Positions 9,074 through 23,176 of a stretch of 64,000 nt of DNA are shown here, piece by piece. Source of the stretch: Aggregatibacter actinomycetemcomitans (GTDB lineage: Bacteria > Pseudomonadota > Gammaproteobacteria > Enterobacterales > Pasteurellaceae); NCBI RefSeq assembly GCF_003130205.1, contig NZ_NRDF01000002.1, positions 1 to 64,000 of the forward strand, read 5' to 3'. The first letter of the stretch is position 1; each line of letters begins with the position of its first letter. The notes beneath the pieces were generated by a model, which worked only from the letters and a program-made list of their open reading frames with translations, was not told the origin of the DNA and searched no databases. Made by a program: the position numbers and the translations under genes.

Positions 9074-10441
9074 ATGTTTACAGATAAAATCGAACGTGCC
9101 CGCAAACGTCTTGAAAGCCTGCCATGTTTGCCGTTACAGCCGGAGCAAGTGGAATTTATTTATAGCCCGGCTGCCTTTAAAAGCGAAATTATTCAACTTA
9201 TTCGACAAGCAAAAACGCGGATTATTGTGACCGCACTTTATTGGCAAAATGACGAAGCGGGACAAGAAATTCTGGATGAAATTTATCGTGCGAAGCAGGA
9301 TAAACCGGAACTGGAAGTAAAAATTTTAATTGATTGGCATCGGGCGCAACGTAATTTGTTAGGCGCGGAGAAAAGCGCCACCAATGCCGATTGGTATTAT
9401 GAAACCCGCCAAAAATATCAACTCGCAGAAGATCCGCATATGTTCTTCGGTGTACCGATTAACACCCGCGAAGTGTTCGGCGTGCTGCACATTAAAGGTT
9501 TTGTGTTCGATGACACGGTGCTATACAGCGGCGCCAGCATTAATAACGTGTATTTACAGCAAAATGAGAAATACCGTTACGATCGCTATCAAAAAATCAC
9601 TCACCCCGTATTAGCCGACATCATGGTGAATTTCGTGCGTCAGAATCTGCTGGATACCGATGTAGTGCTGCCGTTGGATGCCGCCAACCCGCCGAAAACC
9701 AAAGAAATTCGCGGCAATATTCGCGCGTTCCGTAAAAATCTTGCAGCGTATGGGCAATATCAACTGCCAAGTGCGGTGTCTTTTGGCGATGAATTAACGA
9801 TTACACCGTTATTCGGTTTAGGCGGCGCAGGCAATATTCTCAATTCGACCATTGAAGACTTGTTCCAACTGGTAGAAGAAAAACTGACTATTTGTACGCC
9901 ATATTTCAATTTCCCGAACACGTTGCAGCAAAAAATCCGTTATTTGCTCGGTAAAGGCAAGCAAATTGAGATTATCGTCGGCAACAAAGTGGCGAACGAT
10001 TTTTATATTCCGCCGGATCAACCGTTTAAAATGGCGGGTGCGCTGCCGTATTTGTACGAAAGCAATTTGCGTCGTTTCAGTAAAAAATTTGAACGGGAAA
10101 TCACCGAGGGGCAACTTACCGTACGCACCTGGAAAGACGGCGATAACACCTATCATCTGAAAGGCGTTTGGGTGGACGAAAATTATATTCTGCTCACCGG
10201 TAATAACCTAAACCCGCGTGCGTGGCGTCTGGATGCGGAAAACGGTTTGTTCATCCACGATCCGAAACAGCAACTGCGTCCCCAAGTGTTAAATGAACTG
10301 GAATACATCCGCCGCCACACCACCGTGCTGAAACACTACACCGAGCTGGAAGAATTAAATCAATACCCGGCACCGGTACAAAAACTCCTGAAAAAATTCG
10401 CCCATATTAAAGCAGATAAACTGGTGAAAATGATTTTGTAG
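9074..10441 (+). CDS. pssA: CDP-diacylglycerol-serine O-phosphatidyltransferase (phosphatidylserine synthase)
   Basis: The 455-residue enzyme is the phospholipase-D-type phosphatidylserine synthase of gamma-proteobacteria. Its two HKD motifs are HIKGFVFDD near residue 139 and HLKGVWVDE near residue 361. It makes phosphatidylserine from CDP-diacylglycerol and serine at the inner membrane. The product is decarboxylated by Psd, encoded in this window at 60711-61580. Length matches E. coli PssA (451). Uptake signals lie at about 9230, 9770 and just after the stop. The gene ends at a strong bidirectional terminator shared with rpoC. Confidence 0.95.
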   Translation: MFTDKIERARKRLESLPCLPLQPEQVEFIYSPAAFKSEIIQLIRQAKTRIIVTALYWQNDEAGQEILDEIYRAKQDKPELEVKILIDWHRAQRNLLGAEKSATNADWYYETRQKYQLAEDPHMFFGVPINTREVFGVLHIKGFVFDDTVLYSGASINNVYLQQNEKYRYDRYQKITHPVLADIMVNFVRQNLLDTDVVLPLDAANPPKTKEIRGNIRAFRKNLAAYGQYQLPSAVSFGDELTITPLFGLGGAGNILNSTIEDLFQLVEEKLTICTPYFNFPNTLQQKIRYLLGKGKQIEIIVGNKVANDFYIPPDQPFKMAGALPYLYESNLRRFSKKFEREITEGQLTVRTWKDGDNTYHLKGVWVDENYILLTGNNLNPRAWRLDAENGLFIHDPKQQLRPQVLNELEYIRRHTTVLKHYTELEELNQYPAPVQKLLKKFAHIKADKLVKMIL

Positions 10442-10500
10442 CGGAAAAGTGCGGTCAAAATTTTAAGTGTTTTTTAAGATTGGTAGTAGGCATAGTAGAC

Positions 10501-10529
10501 AAAAAACCCGAGACTGGCTCGGGTTTTTA
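10501..10529. terminator. Bidirectional intrinsic terminator between pssA and rpoC
   Basis: Stem AACCCGAG / CTCGGGTT with a short loop, flanked by A-runs on one side and T-runs on the other. It can serve both convergent genes. Confidence 0.9.
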
Positions 10530-10541
10530 TTTACGGGAATC

Positions 10542-14810
<4,269 letters not shown>

Positions 14811-14840
14811 AGATTTGCTCCTGTCGGAGTTAAACTTATT

Positions 14841-14886
14841 CAAGTGCGGTCGTTTTTCAAAACGTTTTTAAAATCGACCGCACTTG
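14841..14886. repeat. Inverted pair of uptake signals in the rpoB-rpoC gap
   Basis: Arms CAAGTGCGGTCG (14841-14852) and CGACCGCACTTG (14875-14886) are perfectly complementary over 12 bp with a 22-nt loop. No U-tract follows on the rpoBC (minus) strand, so a hairpin in the mRNA is expected but not a classical terminator. Confidence 0.85.
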
Positions 14887-14912
14887 GGCTCAATAGGGGT
14901 CAATACCCTGAC

Positions 14913-17900
14913 TTATTCTTCGTCCAAGTCGATGTTGATACCAAGTGAACGGATTTCTTTCATAATTACGTTGAAAGATTCCGGTGTGCCCGGATCCATT
15001 TGTTGGTTGCCGCTGACGATGTTTTTATACATCTTCGTACGACCGTTCACGTCATCGGATTTCACTGTTAACATTTCTTGTAAGGTATAAGCTGCACCAT
15101 AAGCTTCAAGTGCCCACACCTCCATCTCACCGAAACGTTGACCACCGAATTGCGCCTTACCGCCCAACGGTTGTTGGGTAACAAGACTGTAAGAACCGGT
15201 TGAACGTGCGTGCATTTTGTCATCAACTAAGTGGTTCAATTTGAGCATATACATGTAACCTACGGTTACCGGACGCTCGAATTTTTCACCTGTGCGACCA
15301 TCATAAAGGGTAATTTGACCGGAAGTCGGTAAACCACCAAGCTCTAATAAACCTTTGATTTCTTTTTCATGTGCACCGTCAAATACCGGTGTAGCAACCG
15401 GCAAACCTTTACGCAGGTTTTGCGCCAAACGCATCACTTCTTCGTCGGTAAAAGTGCTGAGATCCACTTTTTGTGAACCGCCGCCAAGGTCATAGGCTTT
15501 TTGTATGTATTCACGTAATTTCGCGATAGATTGTTGCTGTTTAATCATCGCGTTAATTTGATCGCCGATACCTTTCGCTGCAAAACCTAAGTGAGTTTCC
15601 AAGATCTGACCGATATTCATACGGGACGGAACGCCCAGCGGGTTCAATACGATTTCAACAGGTTGACCGTTTTCATCGTATGGCATGTCTTCCACCGGAT
15701 TAATTTTTGAGATAACCCCTTTGTTACCGTGACGACCCGCCATTTTATCACCCGGTTGAATTTGACGTTTCACCGCAAGATACACTTTAACCACTTTCAA
15801 CACGCCCGGTGCCAAATCGTCGCCTTGGATGATCTTGTTGCGTTGAACTTCCAATTTACGTTCAAATTCTTTGCGTAATTCTTCGTGCTGTTCTGCCAAC
15901 TGTTCTAATTGGTGTTGTTTTTCTTCGTTATCTAAAGTTTGTTCTAACCATTTAGTGCGGTCTAATTTATCCAAGGATTTCGCATCGAAACCGCCGGATA
16001 ACAGCAGATTGCGTACGCGCATAAACAAGCCGGCTTCCAAGATCTCAAACTCTTCGCTCAAGTCTTTTTTCGCTTGTTTTAATTGCATTTCTTCAATTTC
16101 TAACGCACGTTTGTCTTTTTCCACACCATCGCGGGTAAACACTTGCACATCGATAACCGTACCAGAAACGCTGTTTGGTACGCGTAGAGAAGAGTCTTTC
16201 ACATCGGAGGCTTTTTCACCGAAGATCGCGCGCAATAATTTTTCTTCAGGGGTTAATTGGGTTTCACCTTTTGGTGTCACTTTACCCACCAGAATATCGC
16301 CGCCTTTCACTTCCGCACCGATATACACGATACCGGATTCGTCCAACTTACTTAGTGCGGCTTCACCGACGTTAGGAATATCCGCGGTAATTTCTTCCGC
16401 GCCTAATTTGGTATCACGCGCCACACAAGAAAGCTCTTGGATGTGAATCGTGGTGAAGCGATCTTGTTGAACCACGCGCTCGGAGACTAACATGGAGTCT
16501 TCGAAGTTATAACCGTTCCACGGCATGAACGCTACGCGAATGTTTTGCCCCAACGCCAATTCACCTAAATCGGTGGAAGGACCGTCTGCCAGGATTTCAC
16601 CGCGTTCCACCGGATCGCCCAATTCCACACAAGGAATTTGGTTGATACAGGTATTTTGGTTAGAACGGGTATATTTAATCAGGTTATAAATATCAATACC
16701 GGCTTCGCCCGCAACGGTTTCGTCTTCGTTGACTTTCACCACGATACGGGACGCATCTACATATTGAATAGTACCGCCGCGTTTTGCCACGACCGCCACA
16801 CCGGAGTCAAGGGCTACCGCTTTTTCGATACCGGTACCGACTAACGGTTTGTCCGCGCGCAAGGTCGGCACGGCTTGACGTTGCATGTTCGCCCCCATCA
16901 AGGCACGGTTCGCATCGTCATGCTCCAGGAACGGAATCAATGCCGCCGCCACGGAAACCACTTGTTGGGTAGAAACGTCCATGTAGTGAATTTCTTCCGG
17001 TTTATACAAGCCGGACTCACCATGTTCACCACGACAGGTTACGAAGGCATCGGTAAAGCGGAAATCATCATCAAGATTGGAGTTCGCCTGTGCAATAACG
17101 TATTTCCCTTCTTCAATGGCGGACAAATATTCGATTTCTTCGGTAACTTGACCGTTCACCACTTTACGATACGGGGTTTCCAAGAAACCGTAGTCGTTGG
17201 TACGCGCATAAACGGAAAGCGAGTTAATCAAACCGATGTTCGGACCTTCAGGGGTTTCAATCGGACACACACGACCGTAGTGGGTGGCGTGTACGTCACG
17301 TACTTCAAAACCGGCACGCTCACGGGTTAAACCGCCCGGACCTAGCGCAGAAATACGGCGTTTGTGGGTCACTTCCGATAACGGGTTGTTCTGGTCCATA
17401 AATTGAGATAATTGGGATGAACCGAAGAATTCTTTCACCGCAGCGGAAATCGGTTTTGCGTTGATTAAATCTTGCGGGGTAACGGCTTCCAAATCACCTA
17501 AAGATAAGCGTTCTTTTACCGCGCGTTCAACACGAACCAAACCGATACGGAATTGATTTTCCGCCATTTCACCCACGGAACGAATACGACGGTTACCTAA
17601 GTGGTCAATATCATCCACTTCACCACGGCCATTACGGATATCAATCAATTTCTTCATCACACTGACAATATCTTCGTTGCTTAAGGTACCGCTGCCGGTG
17701 GTTTCTTCAATGCCTAAAGAACGGTTGAATTTCATGCGACCTACCGCAGATAAATCATAGCGGTCGGAAGAGAAGAATAAATTATCGAATAACGCTTCCG
17801 CCGCTTCTTTTGTCGGTGGTTCGCCCGGACGCATCATACGATAAATTTCCACCAAAGCGCTTAAACGGTCGTTCGACGGATCGACACGCAGGGTTTCGGA

Positions 17901-18941
17901 AATGTACGGCCCGTAATCCAAGTCATTAGTAAATAAGGTTTCCAGCGTGGTATAACCGGCTTGTGCCAATTTCGCCAATAATTCAAGGGAAAGTTCCATA
18001 TTCGCCGGGCAAATTAATTCGCCGGTTTCTAAATCCACATAATCTTTTGCGGCAACTTTGCCGATAATATATTCGGTTGGCACTTCCACCTGAGTGATTT
18101 TATCTTTTTCCAACGCTTTAATGTGACGGGCGGTAATACGACGACCGCGTTCTACATACACCTTGCCTTTGGCTTCAATATCAAAGGCGGCGGTTTCACC
18201 GCGTAAGCGCTCCGGCACTAACGTCATCAACAATTTGTTATCTTTGATTTCAAAAGTAATTTTATAAAAGAAAAGATCTAAAATTTGTTCAGTGGTGTAG
18301 CCTAAAGCACGCAAAATTATGGTTGCCGGTAATTTACGACGGCGGTCAATACGTGCGTATAAGTTATCTTTTGGATCAAACTCAAAATCCAACCATGAAC
18401 CACGGTAAGGAATAATGCGTGCATTATAAAGCACTTTACCTGAAGAGTGGGTTTTGCCTTTGTCGCTATCAAAAAACACACCCGGACTACGGTGTAATTG
18501 AGACACGATAACACGCTCGGTACCGTTAATCACAAAAGTACCGTTATCGGTCATCAGTGGGATTTCACCCATGTAAACTTCTTGTTCTTTAATATCTTTG
18601 ATAGTACCCGGTGCTGCGTCTTTGTCATAGCTGACTAAACGCAATTTCACACGCAACGGTGCTGCATAAGTCGTGCCGCGAATTTGACATTCACGCACAT
18701 CAAATACCGGCTCGCCTAATTGATAGCTGACATATTGTAATTCGGTATTTCCGTTCGTACTGACAATTGGGAAGACAGAGCGGAAAGCGGCTTCTAAGCC
18801 TTGTTGACTATCCGGATCTCTTTTAATAAATTTCTCAAAAGAATCGATCTGGATTGTTAATAAATAGGGAATATTTAAAACTTGCGGACGTTTGCCGAAG
18901 TCTTTACGAATTCGTTTTTTCTCGGTATAGGAGTAAACCAT
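14913..18941 (-). CDS. rpoB: DNA-directed RNA polymerase subunit beta
   Basis: The 1,342-residue subunit equals E. coli RpoB in length. The rifampicin-binding cluster reads [20 protein letters not shown], then [10 protein letters not shown]. The Gln, Asp, His and Ser positions most often mutated in resistance are wild type, so sequence predicts a rifampicin-susceptible polymerase. The C-terminal region [20 protein letters not shown] is intact. I start at MVYSYTEKK (18941), with GAGGAACCCT upstream, rather than the longer frame to 18998. It is preceded by rplL with a hairpin attenuator in between, and followed by rpoC. Confidence 0.97.
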   Translation of the reverse strand: MVYSYTEKKRIRKDFGKRPQVLNIPYLLTIQIDSFEKFIKRDPDSQQGLEAAFRSVFPIVSTNGNTELQYVSYQLGEPVFDVRECQIRGTTYAAPLRVKLRLVSYDKDAAPGTIKDIKEQEVYMGEIPLMTDNGTFVINGTERVIVSQLHRSPGVFFDSDKGKTHSSGKVLYNARIIPYRGSWLDFEFDPKDNLYARIDRRRKLPATIILRALGYTTEQILDLFFYKITFEIKDNKLLMTLVPERLRGETAAFDIEAKGKVYVERGRRITARHIKALEKDKITQVEVPTEYIIGKVAAKDYVDLETGELICPANMELSLELLAKLAQAGYTTLETLFTNDLDYGPYISETLRVDPSNDRLSALVEIYRMMRPGEPPTKEAAEALFDNLFFSSDRYDLSAVGRMKFNRSLGIEETTGSGTLSNEDIVSVMKKLIDIRNGRGEVDDIDHLGNRRIRSVGEMAENQFRIGLVRVERAVKERLSLGDLEAVTPQDLINAKPISAAVKEFFGSSQLSQFMDQNNPLSEVTHKRRISALGPGGLTRERAGFEVRDVHATHYGRVCPIETPEGPNIGLINSLSVYARTNDYGFLETPYRKVVNGQVTEEIEYLSAIEEGKYVIAQANSNLDDDFRFTDAFVTCRGEHGESGLYKPEEIHYMDVSTQQVVSVAAALIPFLEHDDANRALMGANMQRQAVPTLRADKPLVGTGIEKAVALDSGVAVVAKRGGTIQYVDASRIVVKVNEDETVAGEAGIDIYNLIKYTRSNQNTCINQIPCVELGDPVERGEILADGPSTDLGELALGQNIRVAFMPWNGYNFEDSMLVSERVVQQDRFTTIHIQELSCVARDTKLGAEEITADIPNVGEAALSKLDESGIVYIGAEVKGGDILVGKVTPKGETQLTPEEKLLRAIFGEKASDVKDSSLRVPNSVSGTVIDVQVFTRDGVEKDKRALEIEEMQLKQAKKDLSEEFEILEAGLFMRVRNLLLSGGFDAKSLDKLDRTKWLEQTLDNEEKQHQLEQLAEQHEELRKEFERKLEVQRNKIIQGDDLAPGVLKVVKVYLAVKRQIQPGDKMAGRHGNKGVISKINPVEDMPYDENGQPVEIVLNPLGVPSRMNIGQILETHLGFAAKGIGDQINAMIKQQQSIAKLREYIQKAYDLGGGSQKVDLSTFTDEEVMRLAQNLRKGLPVATPVFDGAHEKEIKGLLELGGLPTSGQITLYDGRTGEKFERPVTVGYMYMLKLNHLVDDKMHARSTGSYSLVTQQPLGGKAQFGGQRFGEMEVWALEAYGAAYTLQEMLTVKSDDVNGRTKMYKNIVSGNQQMDPGTPESFNVIMKEIRSLGINIDLDEE

Positions 18942-19149
18942 AGGGTTCCTCTGCTTGCTGTTCAGTGACCCACAATCAACACACAATAATTTGGGCAAAT
19001 ATTGGTGATAATGTATTAGATACCGTTTTAGATGACCGCACTATGAACCTTACTTCTTGAGTGGGCATGACTCAAATTAACGTGCTTGATTTAATTTGAG
19101 GAAACAAAAGTAATCAAACGGCAAATTTACTTCTGTTTTTGATAGCACA

Positions 19150-19179
19150 AAATGGCTGATGGTTACCCACCAGCCATTT
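19150..19179 (-). terminator. Hairpin attenuator between rplL and rpoB
   Basis: On the minus strand AAATGGCTGGTGG pairs with CCATCAGCCATTT (13 pairs with one G-U, loop GTAA), followed by TTTTGTGC. The weak U-tract fits partial termination, as at the rplL-rpoB attenuator of E. coli, which lowers rpoBC relative to the ribosomal proteins. Confidence 0.7.
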
Positions 19180-19211
19180 AGCCTGAAAAACAGGACGAAA
19201 TCGAATCAAAA

Positions 19212-19583
19212 TTATTTGATTTCTACTTTCGCGCCGGCTTCTTCTAATTCTTTCTTAAGTGCTTCTGCTTCTGCTTTAGCGATACCTTCTTTCAATACGG
19301 CCGGCGCAGATTCAACTAAGTCTTTAGCTTCTTTCAAGCCTAAACCAGTTGCACCGCGTACTGCTTTGATTACCGCTACTTTGTTAGCGCCTGCTTCAGC
19401 GAGAACTACGTCGAATTCAGTTTTTTCTTCTGCCGCTGCTGCTGCACCACCTGCCGGAGCTGCTGCTACTGCTGCCGCTGCGGAAACGCCGAATTTTTCT
19501 TCCATCGCTGCGATTAATTCAACGATTTCAGTTACAGATTTAGAAGCAATCGCTTCAATGATTTGTTCGTTAGTTAATGACAT
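19212..19583 (-). CDS. rplL: 50S ribosomal protein L7/L12
   Basis: A 123-residue acidic stalk protein with an N-terminal dimerisation helix pair ([20 protein letters not shown]). An Ala/Gly-rich hinge follows at about residues 36-52, then the C-terminal factor-binding domain with [20 protein letters not shown]. It binds L10 in multiple copies and recruits translation GTPases. The start is MSLTNEQ (19583), after AGGAATTG; the codons to 19592 are not conserved. It is co-transcribed with rplJ, 51 bp upstream. Confidence 0.97.
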   Translation of the reverse strand: MSLTNEQIIEAIASKSVTEIVELIAAMEEKFGVSAAAAVAAAPAGGAAAAAEEKTEFDVVLAEAGANKVAVIKAVRGATGLGLKEAKDLVESAPAVLKEGIAKAEAEALKKELEEAGAKVEIK

Positions 19584-19634
19584 AACAATCAATTCCTAAA
19601 GTAAATAAAGTTAATTGGATGAAGAAACGCTTGA

Positions 19635-20126
19635 TTAAGCCGCTTCTTGTAATTTGTCGCGTAATGCCGCAAAAGTGCGAACAAGTTTGCCTGCCGCAGC
19701 TTCTTTCATTGTGCCCATTAAACGTGCAATTGCTTCGTCGTAAATCGGTAATGTTGCTAAGAATTCAACATCTTGGATCTTACCTTCAAAGGCCGCACCT
19801 TTAAGTTCAAACTTATCGTTTGCTTTAGCAAATTCTTTGAACAAACGTGCCGCAGCACCCGGATGTTCGTTAGAGAATGCAATAAGTGTCGGACCGGTGA
19901 AAGCGTCTTTTAAACACTCGAATTCAGTGCCTTCTACCGCACGACGTAATAAAGTATTACGAACAACGCGCATAGAAACACCGGCTTCGCGTGCAGATTT
20001 ACGCAATTCGGTCATTTTATCTACGGTGACACCACGGGAATCCGCGATCACGGCAGAAAGGGCACCTTTGGCTGCTTCATTTACTTCGGCAACAATTGCT
20101 TGTTTGTCTTGAAGATTTAATGCCAT
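19635..20126 (-). CDS. rplJ: 50S ribosomal protein L10
   Basis: A 163-residue L10 starting [15 protein letters not shown]. It has the RNA-binding N-terminal domain ([11 protein letters not shown] near residue 55) and a C-terminal helix that carries L7/L12 dimers. L10 with L7/L12 represses its own mRNA by binding the leader. The recognisable leader core is present 120-180 bp upstream, so this feedback is probably conserved. A strong promoter sits about 230 bp upstream. Confidence 0.97.
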   Translation of the reverse strand: MALNLQDKQAIVAEVNEAAKGALSAVIADSRGVTVDKMTELRKSAREAGVSMRVVRNTLLRRAVEGTEFECLKDAFTGPTLIAFSNEHPGAAARLFKEFAKANDKFELKGAAFEGKIQDVEFLATLPIYDEAIARLMGTMKEAAAGKLVRTFAALRDKLQEAA

Positions 20127-20350
20127 TGGCTGTTAGCTCCTGAATACACTCCGATTGCTCGGAATTTAGATACCTAATAACAAAGCTATTAGGACGAATT
20201 CGGTGCACAGAAGCAAGAAAATTCTTATTCTGTTCACCATCTACGTAGGATGATTAAGATTGCTCCCCTACGGTCTTGGACGGGGCTTGAATGAGGTCAA
20301 GCACCAACCAGAAATGTTAAACCGCAAGCAAAGTGCGGTCTAAAAAGGAC
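20127..20350 (-). ncRNA. L10 (rplJ) mRNA leader, autoregulatory
   Basis: The untranslated leader contains, on the minus strand, AAGACCGTAGGGGAGCAATC followed by TTAAT (about 20253-20280). This is the conserved internal loop and kink-turn core to which the L10-L7/L12 complex binds in gamma-proteobacteria. It lies between a consensus promoter and the rplJ ribosome site, which is the right place for feedback control. No separate gene is seen in this 355-bp gap. Confidence 0.8.
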
Positions 20351-20354
20351 GCAA

Positions 20355-20383
20355 ATTATAACGACCGAAACGGCATTTGTAAA
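20355..20383 (-). promoter_or_regulatory. rplJL-rpoBC promoter
   Basis: Minus strand TTTACA (20378-20383) and TATAAT (20355-20360) with exactly 17 bp between them, about 230 bp before rplJ. Confidence 0.9.
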
Positions 20384-20435
20384 GCCTTATGATAAAAAAT
20401 CATCAATTCGCCCGTAATAAACGTCGCAAAAAATA

Positions 20436-20457
20436 ACCGCACTTTTAAAAGTGCGGT
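20436..20457 (-). terminator. Palindromic uptake-signal terminator after rplA
   Basis: ACCGCACTTTTAAAAGTGCGGT is a perfect 22-bp palindrome followed on the minus strand by TATTTTTTG. It separates the rplKA transcript from the rplJ promoter. Confidence 0.8.
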
Positions 20458-20481
20458 CATATTTCATCGTATTTCTACGGA

Positions 20482-21171
20482 TTAAAGTGAAGCTTGATCA
20501 ATCGCTACACCGGCACCCATCGTGGTAGAAAGGCTGACTTTCTTGATGAAGATACCTTTAGACGTGGTAGGTTTCGCTTTGGTTAACGCGGCTAACAACG
20601 CTTGAAGGTTTTCTTTTAATTGATCTTCGGAGAAGTTTGCTTTACCGATAGTGGTGTGGATGATACCGTTTTTGTCGTTGCGATAACGAATCTGACCGGA
20701 TTTTGCGTTTTTAACCGCTTCGGCAACGTTTGGTGTTACCGTACCGACTTTCGGGTTTGGCATTAAGCCGCGCGGACCTAATACTTGGCCTAATTGACCG
20801 ACAACACGCATTGCATCAGGAGAAGCGATAACAACATCAAAGTTCATTTCGCCTTTCTTGATTTGCTCTGCCAAATCTTCCATGCCCACTAAATCCGCAC
20901 CGGCTGCTTTAGCCGCTTCTGCGTTTGCACCTTGAGTGAACACAGCAACGCGAACTTCACGACCGGTACCGTGTGGTAATACGGTTGCGCCACGCACGTT
21001 TTGATCGGATTTACGCGGGTCGATACCCAAGTTTACGGCAACGTCAACGCTTTCAACGAATTTAGCGGTTGAGAATTGTTTTAACAATGCGATAGCTTCG
21101 TTGATTTCGTACGCTTTAGTAGAATCTACGCCAGCTTTGATTGCTTTCATTCTTTTAGTCAATTTAGCCAT
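20482..21171 (-). CDS. rplA: 50S ribosomal protein L1
   Basis: The 229-residue L1 binds 23S rRNA at the E-site stalk and represses its own operon by binding the rplK leader. The conserved GxxxPNPKxGTVTPN segment is visible as [20 protein letters not shown] near residue 130. The gene follows rplK by 4 bp, so it is translationally coupled. The start codon context is MAKLTKRMK. It ends at a palindromic terminator. Confidence 0.97.
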   Translation of the reverse strand: MAKLTKRMKAIKAGVDSTKAYEINEAIALLKQFSTAKFVESVDVAVNLGIDPRKSDQNVRGATVLPHGTGREVRVAVFTQGANAEAAKAAGADLVGMEDLAEQIKKGEMNFDVVIASPDAMRVVGQLGQVLGPRGLMPNPKVGTVTPNVAEAVKNAKSGQIRYRNDKNGIIHTTIGKANFSEDQLKENLQALLAALTKAKPTTSKGIFIKKVSLSTTMGAGVAIDQASL

Positions 21172-21175
21172 CGTA

Positions 21176-21604
21176 TTACTCCTCTACCACTAAGCCCATT
21201 GAACGAGCAGTACCGGCGATTGATTTCATTTTAGTTTCGATAGTCGCACCGGTCATATCGGCTGCTTTGGTTTCAGCGATTTGACGGATTTGATCCAAAG
21301 TCACTTTACCCACTTTATCCTTGTTCGGTTTACCGGAACCGGATTTAATGCCTGCCGCTTTTTTCAATAACACGGCTGCCGGTGGAGTTTTCGTTACGAA
21401 AGTGAATGAACGGTCTGCATAAACAGTGATAACAACCGGAATCGGTAAACCTTTTTCTAAGCTCTCGGTACGAGCGTTAAATGCTTTACAGAATTCCATG
21501 ATGTTCACACCCTGTTGACCTAATGCAGGACCAACCGGTGGAGACGGGTTTGCCATACCGGCTGCAACTTGCAGCTTAACGTAGGCTTGAACTTTTTTTG
21601 CCAT
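21176..21604 (-). CDS. rplK: 50S ribosomal protein L11
   Basis: A 142-residue L11. The N-terminal domain has [20 protein letters not shown] and the C-terminal rRNA-binding domain ends with [14 protein letters not shown]. It forms the GTPase-associated centre and is needed for the RelA response. A consensus promoter lies about 65 bp upstream, after the nusG terminator, so rplKA is a separate unit from secE-nusG. Confidence 0.97.
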   Translation of the reverse strand: MAKKVQAYVKLQVAAGMANPSPPVGPALGQQGVNIMEFCKAFNARTESLEKGLPIPVVITVYADRSFTFVTKTPPAAVLLKKAAGIKSGSGKPNKDKVGKVTLDQIRQIAETKAADMTGATIETKMKSIAGTARSMGLVVEE

Positions 21605-21667
21605 TTTAGTTTCCTCTGAATGGGTGATAACGCTATTGCTAGCTCCCCTGTTGTTAAAAAGGGCTGC

Positions 21668-21696
21668 ATTCTAATCAAATACAACCGGCTTTTCAA
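21668..21696 (-). promoter_or_regulatory. rplKA promoter
   Basis: Minus strand TTGAAA (21691-21696), 17-bp spacer, TAGAAT (21668-21673). The short leader contains GGGGAGC, like the region where L1 binds in E. coli. Confidence 0.85.
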
Positions 21697-21716
21697 GTAA
21701 AACGCCGAAAAAACCG

Positions 21717-21740
21717 ACCGCACTTTCCCAAAAGTGCGGT
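21717..21740 (-). terminator. Paired-uptake-signal terminator after nusG
   Basis: ACCGCACTTT / AAAGTGCGGT with a 4-nt loop, followed on the minus strand by CGGTTTTTTCGG. Confidence 0.85.
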
Positions 21741-21760
21741 AGAAAATCCATGTGTTTTTA

Positions 21761-22312
21761 CTAGTTATTTTTTTCTACCTGACCGAACTCAAGTTCAACC
21801 GGTGTAGCACGACCGAAAATAGACACGGAGACTTTCAAACGACCTTTTTCGTAATCGACCTCTTCCACTGTACCGTTGAAATCTATAAACGGCCCTTCAG
21901 TTACACGCACTTCTTCGCCCGGCTGGAATGTCGTTCTTGGTTTCGGTTTGTCGTTGCTTTGCTCTAAGCGATTTAAAATAATATCCGCTTCACGACTGCT
22001 GATTGGTGCCGGCTTATCCGGTGTGCCGCCGATAAAACCCATCACCCGCGGCACGCTGCGCACCAAGTGCCAGGTGTCATCATTCATTTCCATTTGCACC
22101 AGCACATAACCCGGAAAATATTTACGCTCACTTTTACGGCGTTTACCGGCTACATTTTCAACAACCTCTTCCGTCGGCACCAACACTTCGCCGAACTGAT
22201 CTTCCATATTGTGAAGTTTAATGTATTCACGCAATGTGGTTGCTGCTCGTGCTTCAAAACCGGAGAATGCCTGCAACACATACCAACGTTTTTTGTTTGC
22301 GGTTTCGGTCAT
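21761..22312 (-). CDS. nusG: Transcription termination/antitermination factor NusG
   Basis: The 183-residue protein has an NGN domain ([19 protein letters not shown]) that contacts the polymerase clamp, and a KOW domain ([18 protein letters not shown]) that contacts Rho or S10. Length is normal for the family. It starts one base after the secE stop, so the two genes are coupled as in E. coli. Confidence 0.97.
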   Translation of the reverse strand: MTETANKKRWYVLQAFSGFEARAATTLREYIKLHNMEDQFGEVLVPTEEVVENVAGKRRKSERKYFPGYVLVQMEMNDDTWHLVRSVPRVMGFIGGTPDKPAPISSREADIILNRLEQSNDKPKPRTTFQPGEEVRVTEGPFIDFNGTVEEVDYEKGRLKVSVSIFGRATPVELEFGQVEKNN

Positions 22313-22313
22313 T

Positions 22314-22724
22314 TTAGAATCTCCAGTCGGTTAAAAAGGTAATAATGCTGACGATAATTGAATCTAACCCCCAAAGGATTAAAGACACAAACACGGTGAT
22401 ACCAACAACCATCAATGTAGTTTGCGTCGTTTCCGGGCGGGTCGGCCAGACGATTTTGCGCAATTCGGTACGGGCATCTTTAAAGAAGCCAAGGGCTTTT
22501 CTGCCTTGGTTGGTGCTCGCTGCGACACCTAAAGAAATCAACAGCAAGACAACAATTGCAACTACGCGAATCGGCGTAGCATATTGGTCTTGGAAATAAA
22601 TATTACCAAATGCGGTCGCTGCGATGATCAATACTGTCAGCAACCATAAAAAAATGTTTAATCCCTTAGCTTTTTCAATGGGAGCCTCAGGTGCATTTTT
22701 CTTTTTCTCAATCTCTAATGCCAT
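22314..22724 (-). CDS. secE: Preprotein translocase subunit SecE
   Basis: A 136-residue membrane protein with three helices (about residues 22-40, 48-66 and 98-125), the three-helix form of enterobacteria. The conserved amphipathic segment [15 protein letters not shown] is at about residue 84. SecE clamps SecY in the protein-export channel. It is the first gene of the secE-nusG unit. No tRNA or tuf gene stands upstream, unlike E. coli. Confidence 0.95.
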   Translation of the reverse strand: MALEIEKKKNAPEAPIEKAKGLNIFLWLLTVLIIAATAFGNIYFQDQYATPIRVVAIVVLLLISLGVAASTNQGRKALGFFKDARTELRKIVWPTRPETTQTTLMVVGITVFVSLILWGLDSIIVSIITFLTDWRF

Positions 22725-22787
22725 AAAAATTTATCCATTATGTAACTTAATGTAACTTAAAAACGGGGATCCTTTTTCGAACGCAGG

Positions 22788-22817
22788 ATTATAGCAGCTA
22801 ATTTTCCAGTTTCATAA
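22788..22817 (-). promoter_or_regulatory. secE-nusG promoter
   Basis: Perfect TATAAT on the minus strand (22788-22793) with a TTATGA -35 candidate at 18 bp. A 10-bp tandem repeat (TGTAACTTAA twice, 22741-22760) lies in the leader. Confidence 0.55.
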
Positions 22818-22985
22818 TTAAAATTACGGATTTGCTCAAGTATTTCAAGCCTTGTGATTTTGAATAAAAGTATCATGCGAATTTAGTCGCATTCTATTTA
22901 ATGCAATAAAATGCGGGTTTGCCTTTGTGCAAAACACCAAGTGTTAATGAGAAAATGAAAAAGAAATTAGTTAATTGCAGTCAAA

Positions 22986-23110
22986 TCAGTGAGTATTTCT
23001 ACCGCAACCGGAGCATTGGTCTGCCACCGTGCTGACCACTAGCATTTCTCTGTCGGTAGAGCAAATTATGAAGACAAGTTCATGACGGTAGCAAGCGACA
23101 GGTCCGCTTT
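22986..23110. other. Structured intergenic element of unknown nature
   Basis: This part of the 452-bp gap between secE and the ABM gene is not ordinary spacer. TCTACCG (22998-23004) pairs with CGGTAGA (23054-23060), and inside it TGGTC (23017-23021) pairs with GACCA (23034-23038). Both strands stay open in one frame. The minus frame from 23108 to 22986 reads as 40 codons ending VADQCSGCGRNTH with no good start codon. It could be a structured RNA, an interspersed repeat, or a gene remnant; I cannot decide. The rest of the gap, 22800-22985, is AT-rich with a small hairpin TGCGA/TCGCA at 22876-22891. Confidence 0.4.
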
Positions 23111-23176
23111 AATAAAATCATGGCGATTGTGGATAGTAGTTTTTTTCAGGGATCAGTTTTCAGACAATTTTGCATG

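Noticed and set aside
14811-14843. Longer rpoC reading frame starting at TTG 14843
   Set aside because: No ribosome site there; CAGGAG stands before GTG 14810, where homologues also start.
19159-19599. Ala/Ser-rich 146-codon frame antisense to rplL
   Set aside because: Shadow of the Ala-rich rplL codons on the other strand; no promoter or ribosome site.
22725-22985. tRNA or tuf genes expected upstream of secE, as in E. coli
   Set aside because: No cloverleaf-like sequence, T-loop GTTCGANTC or CCA end found.
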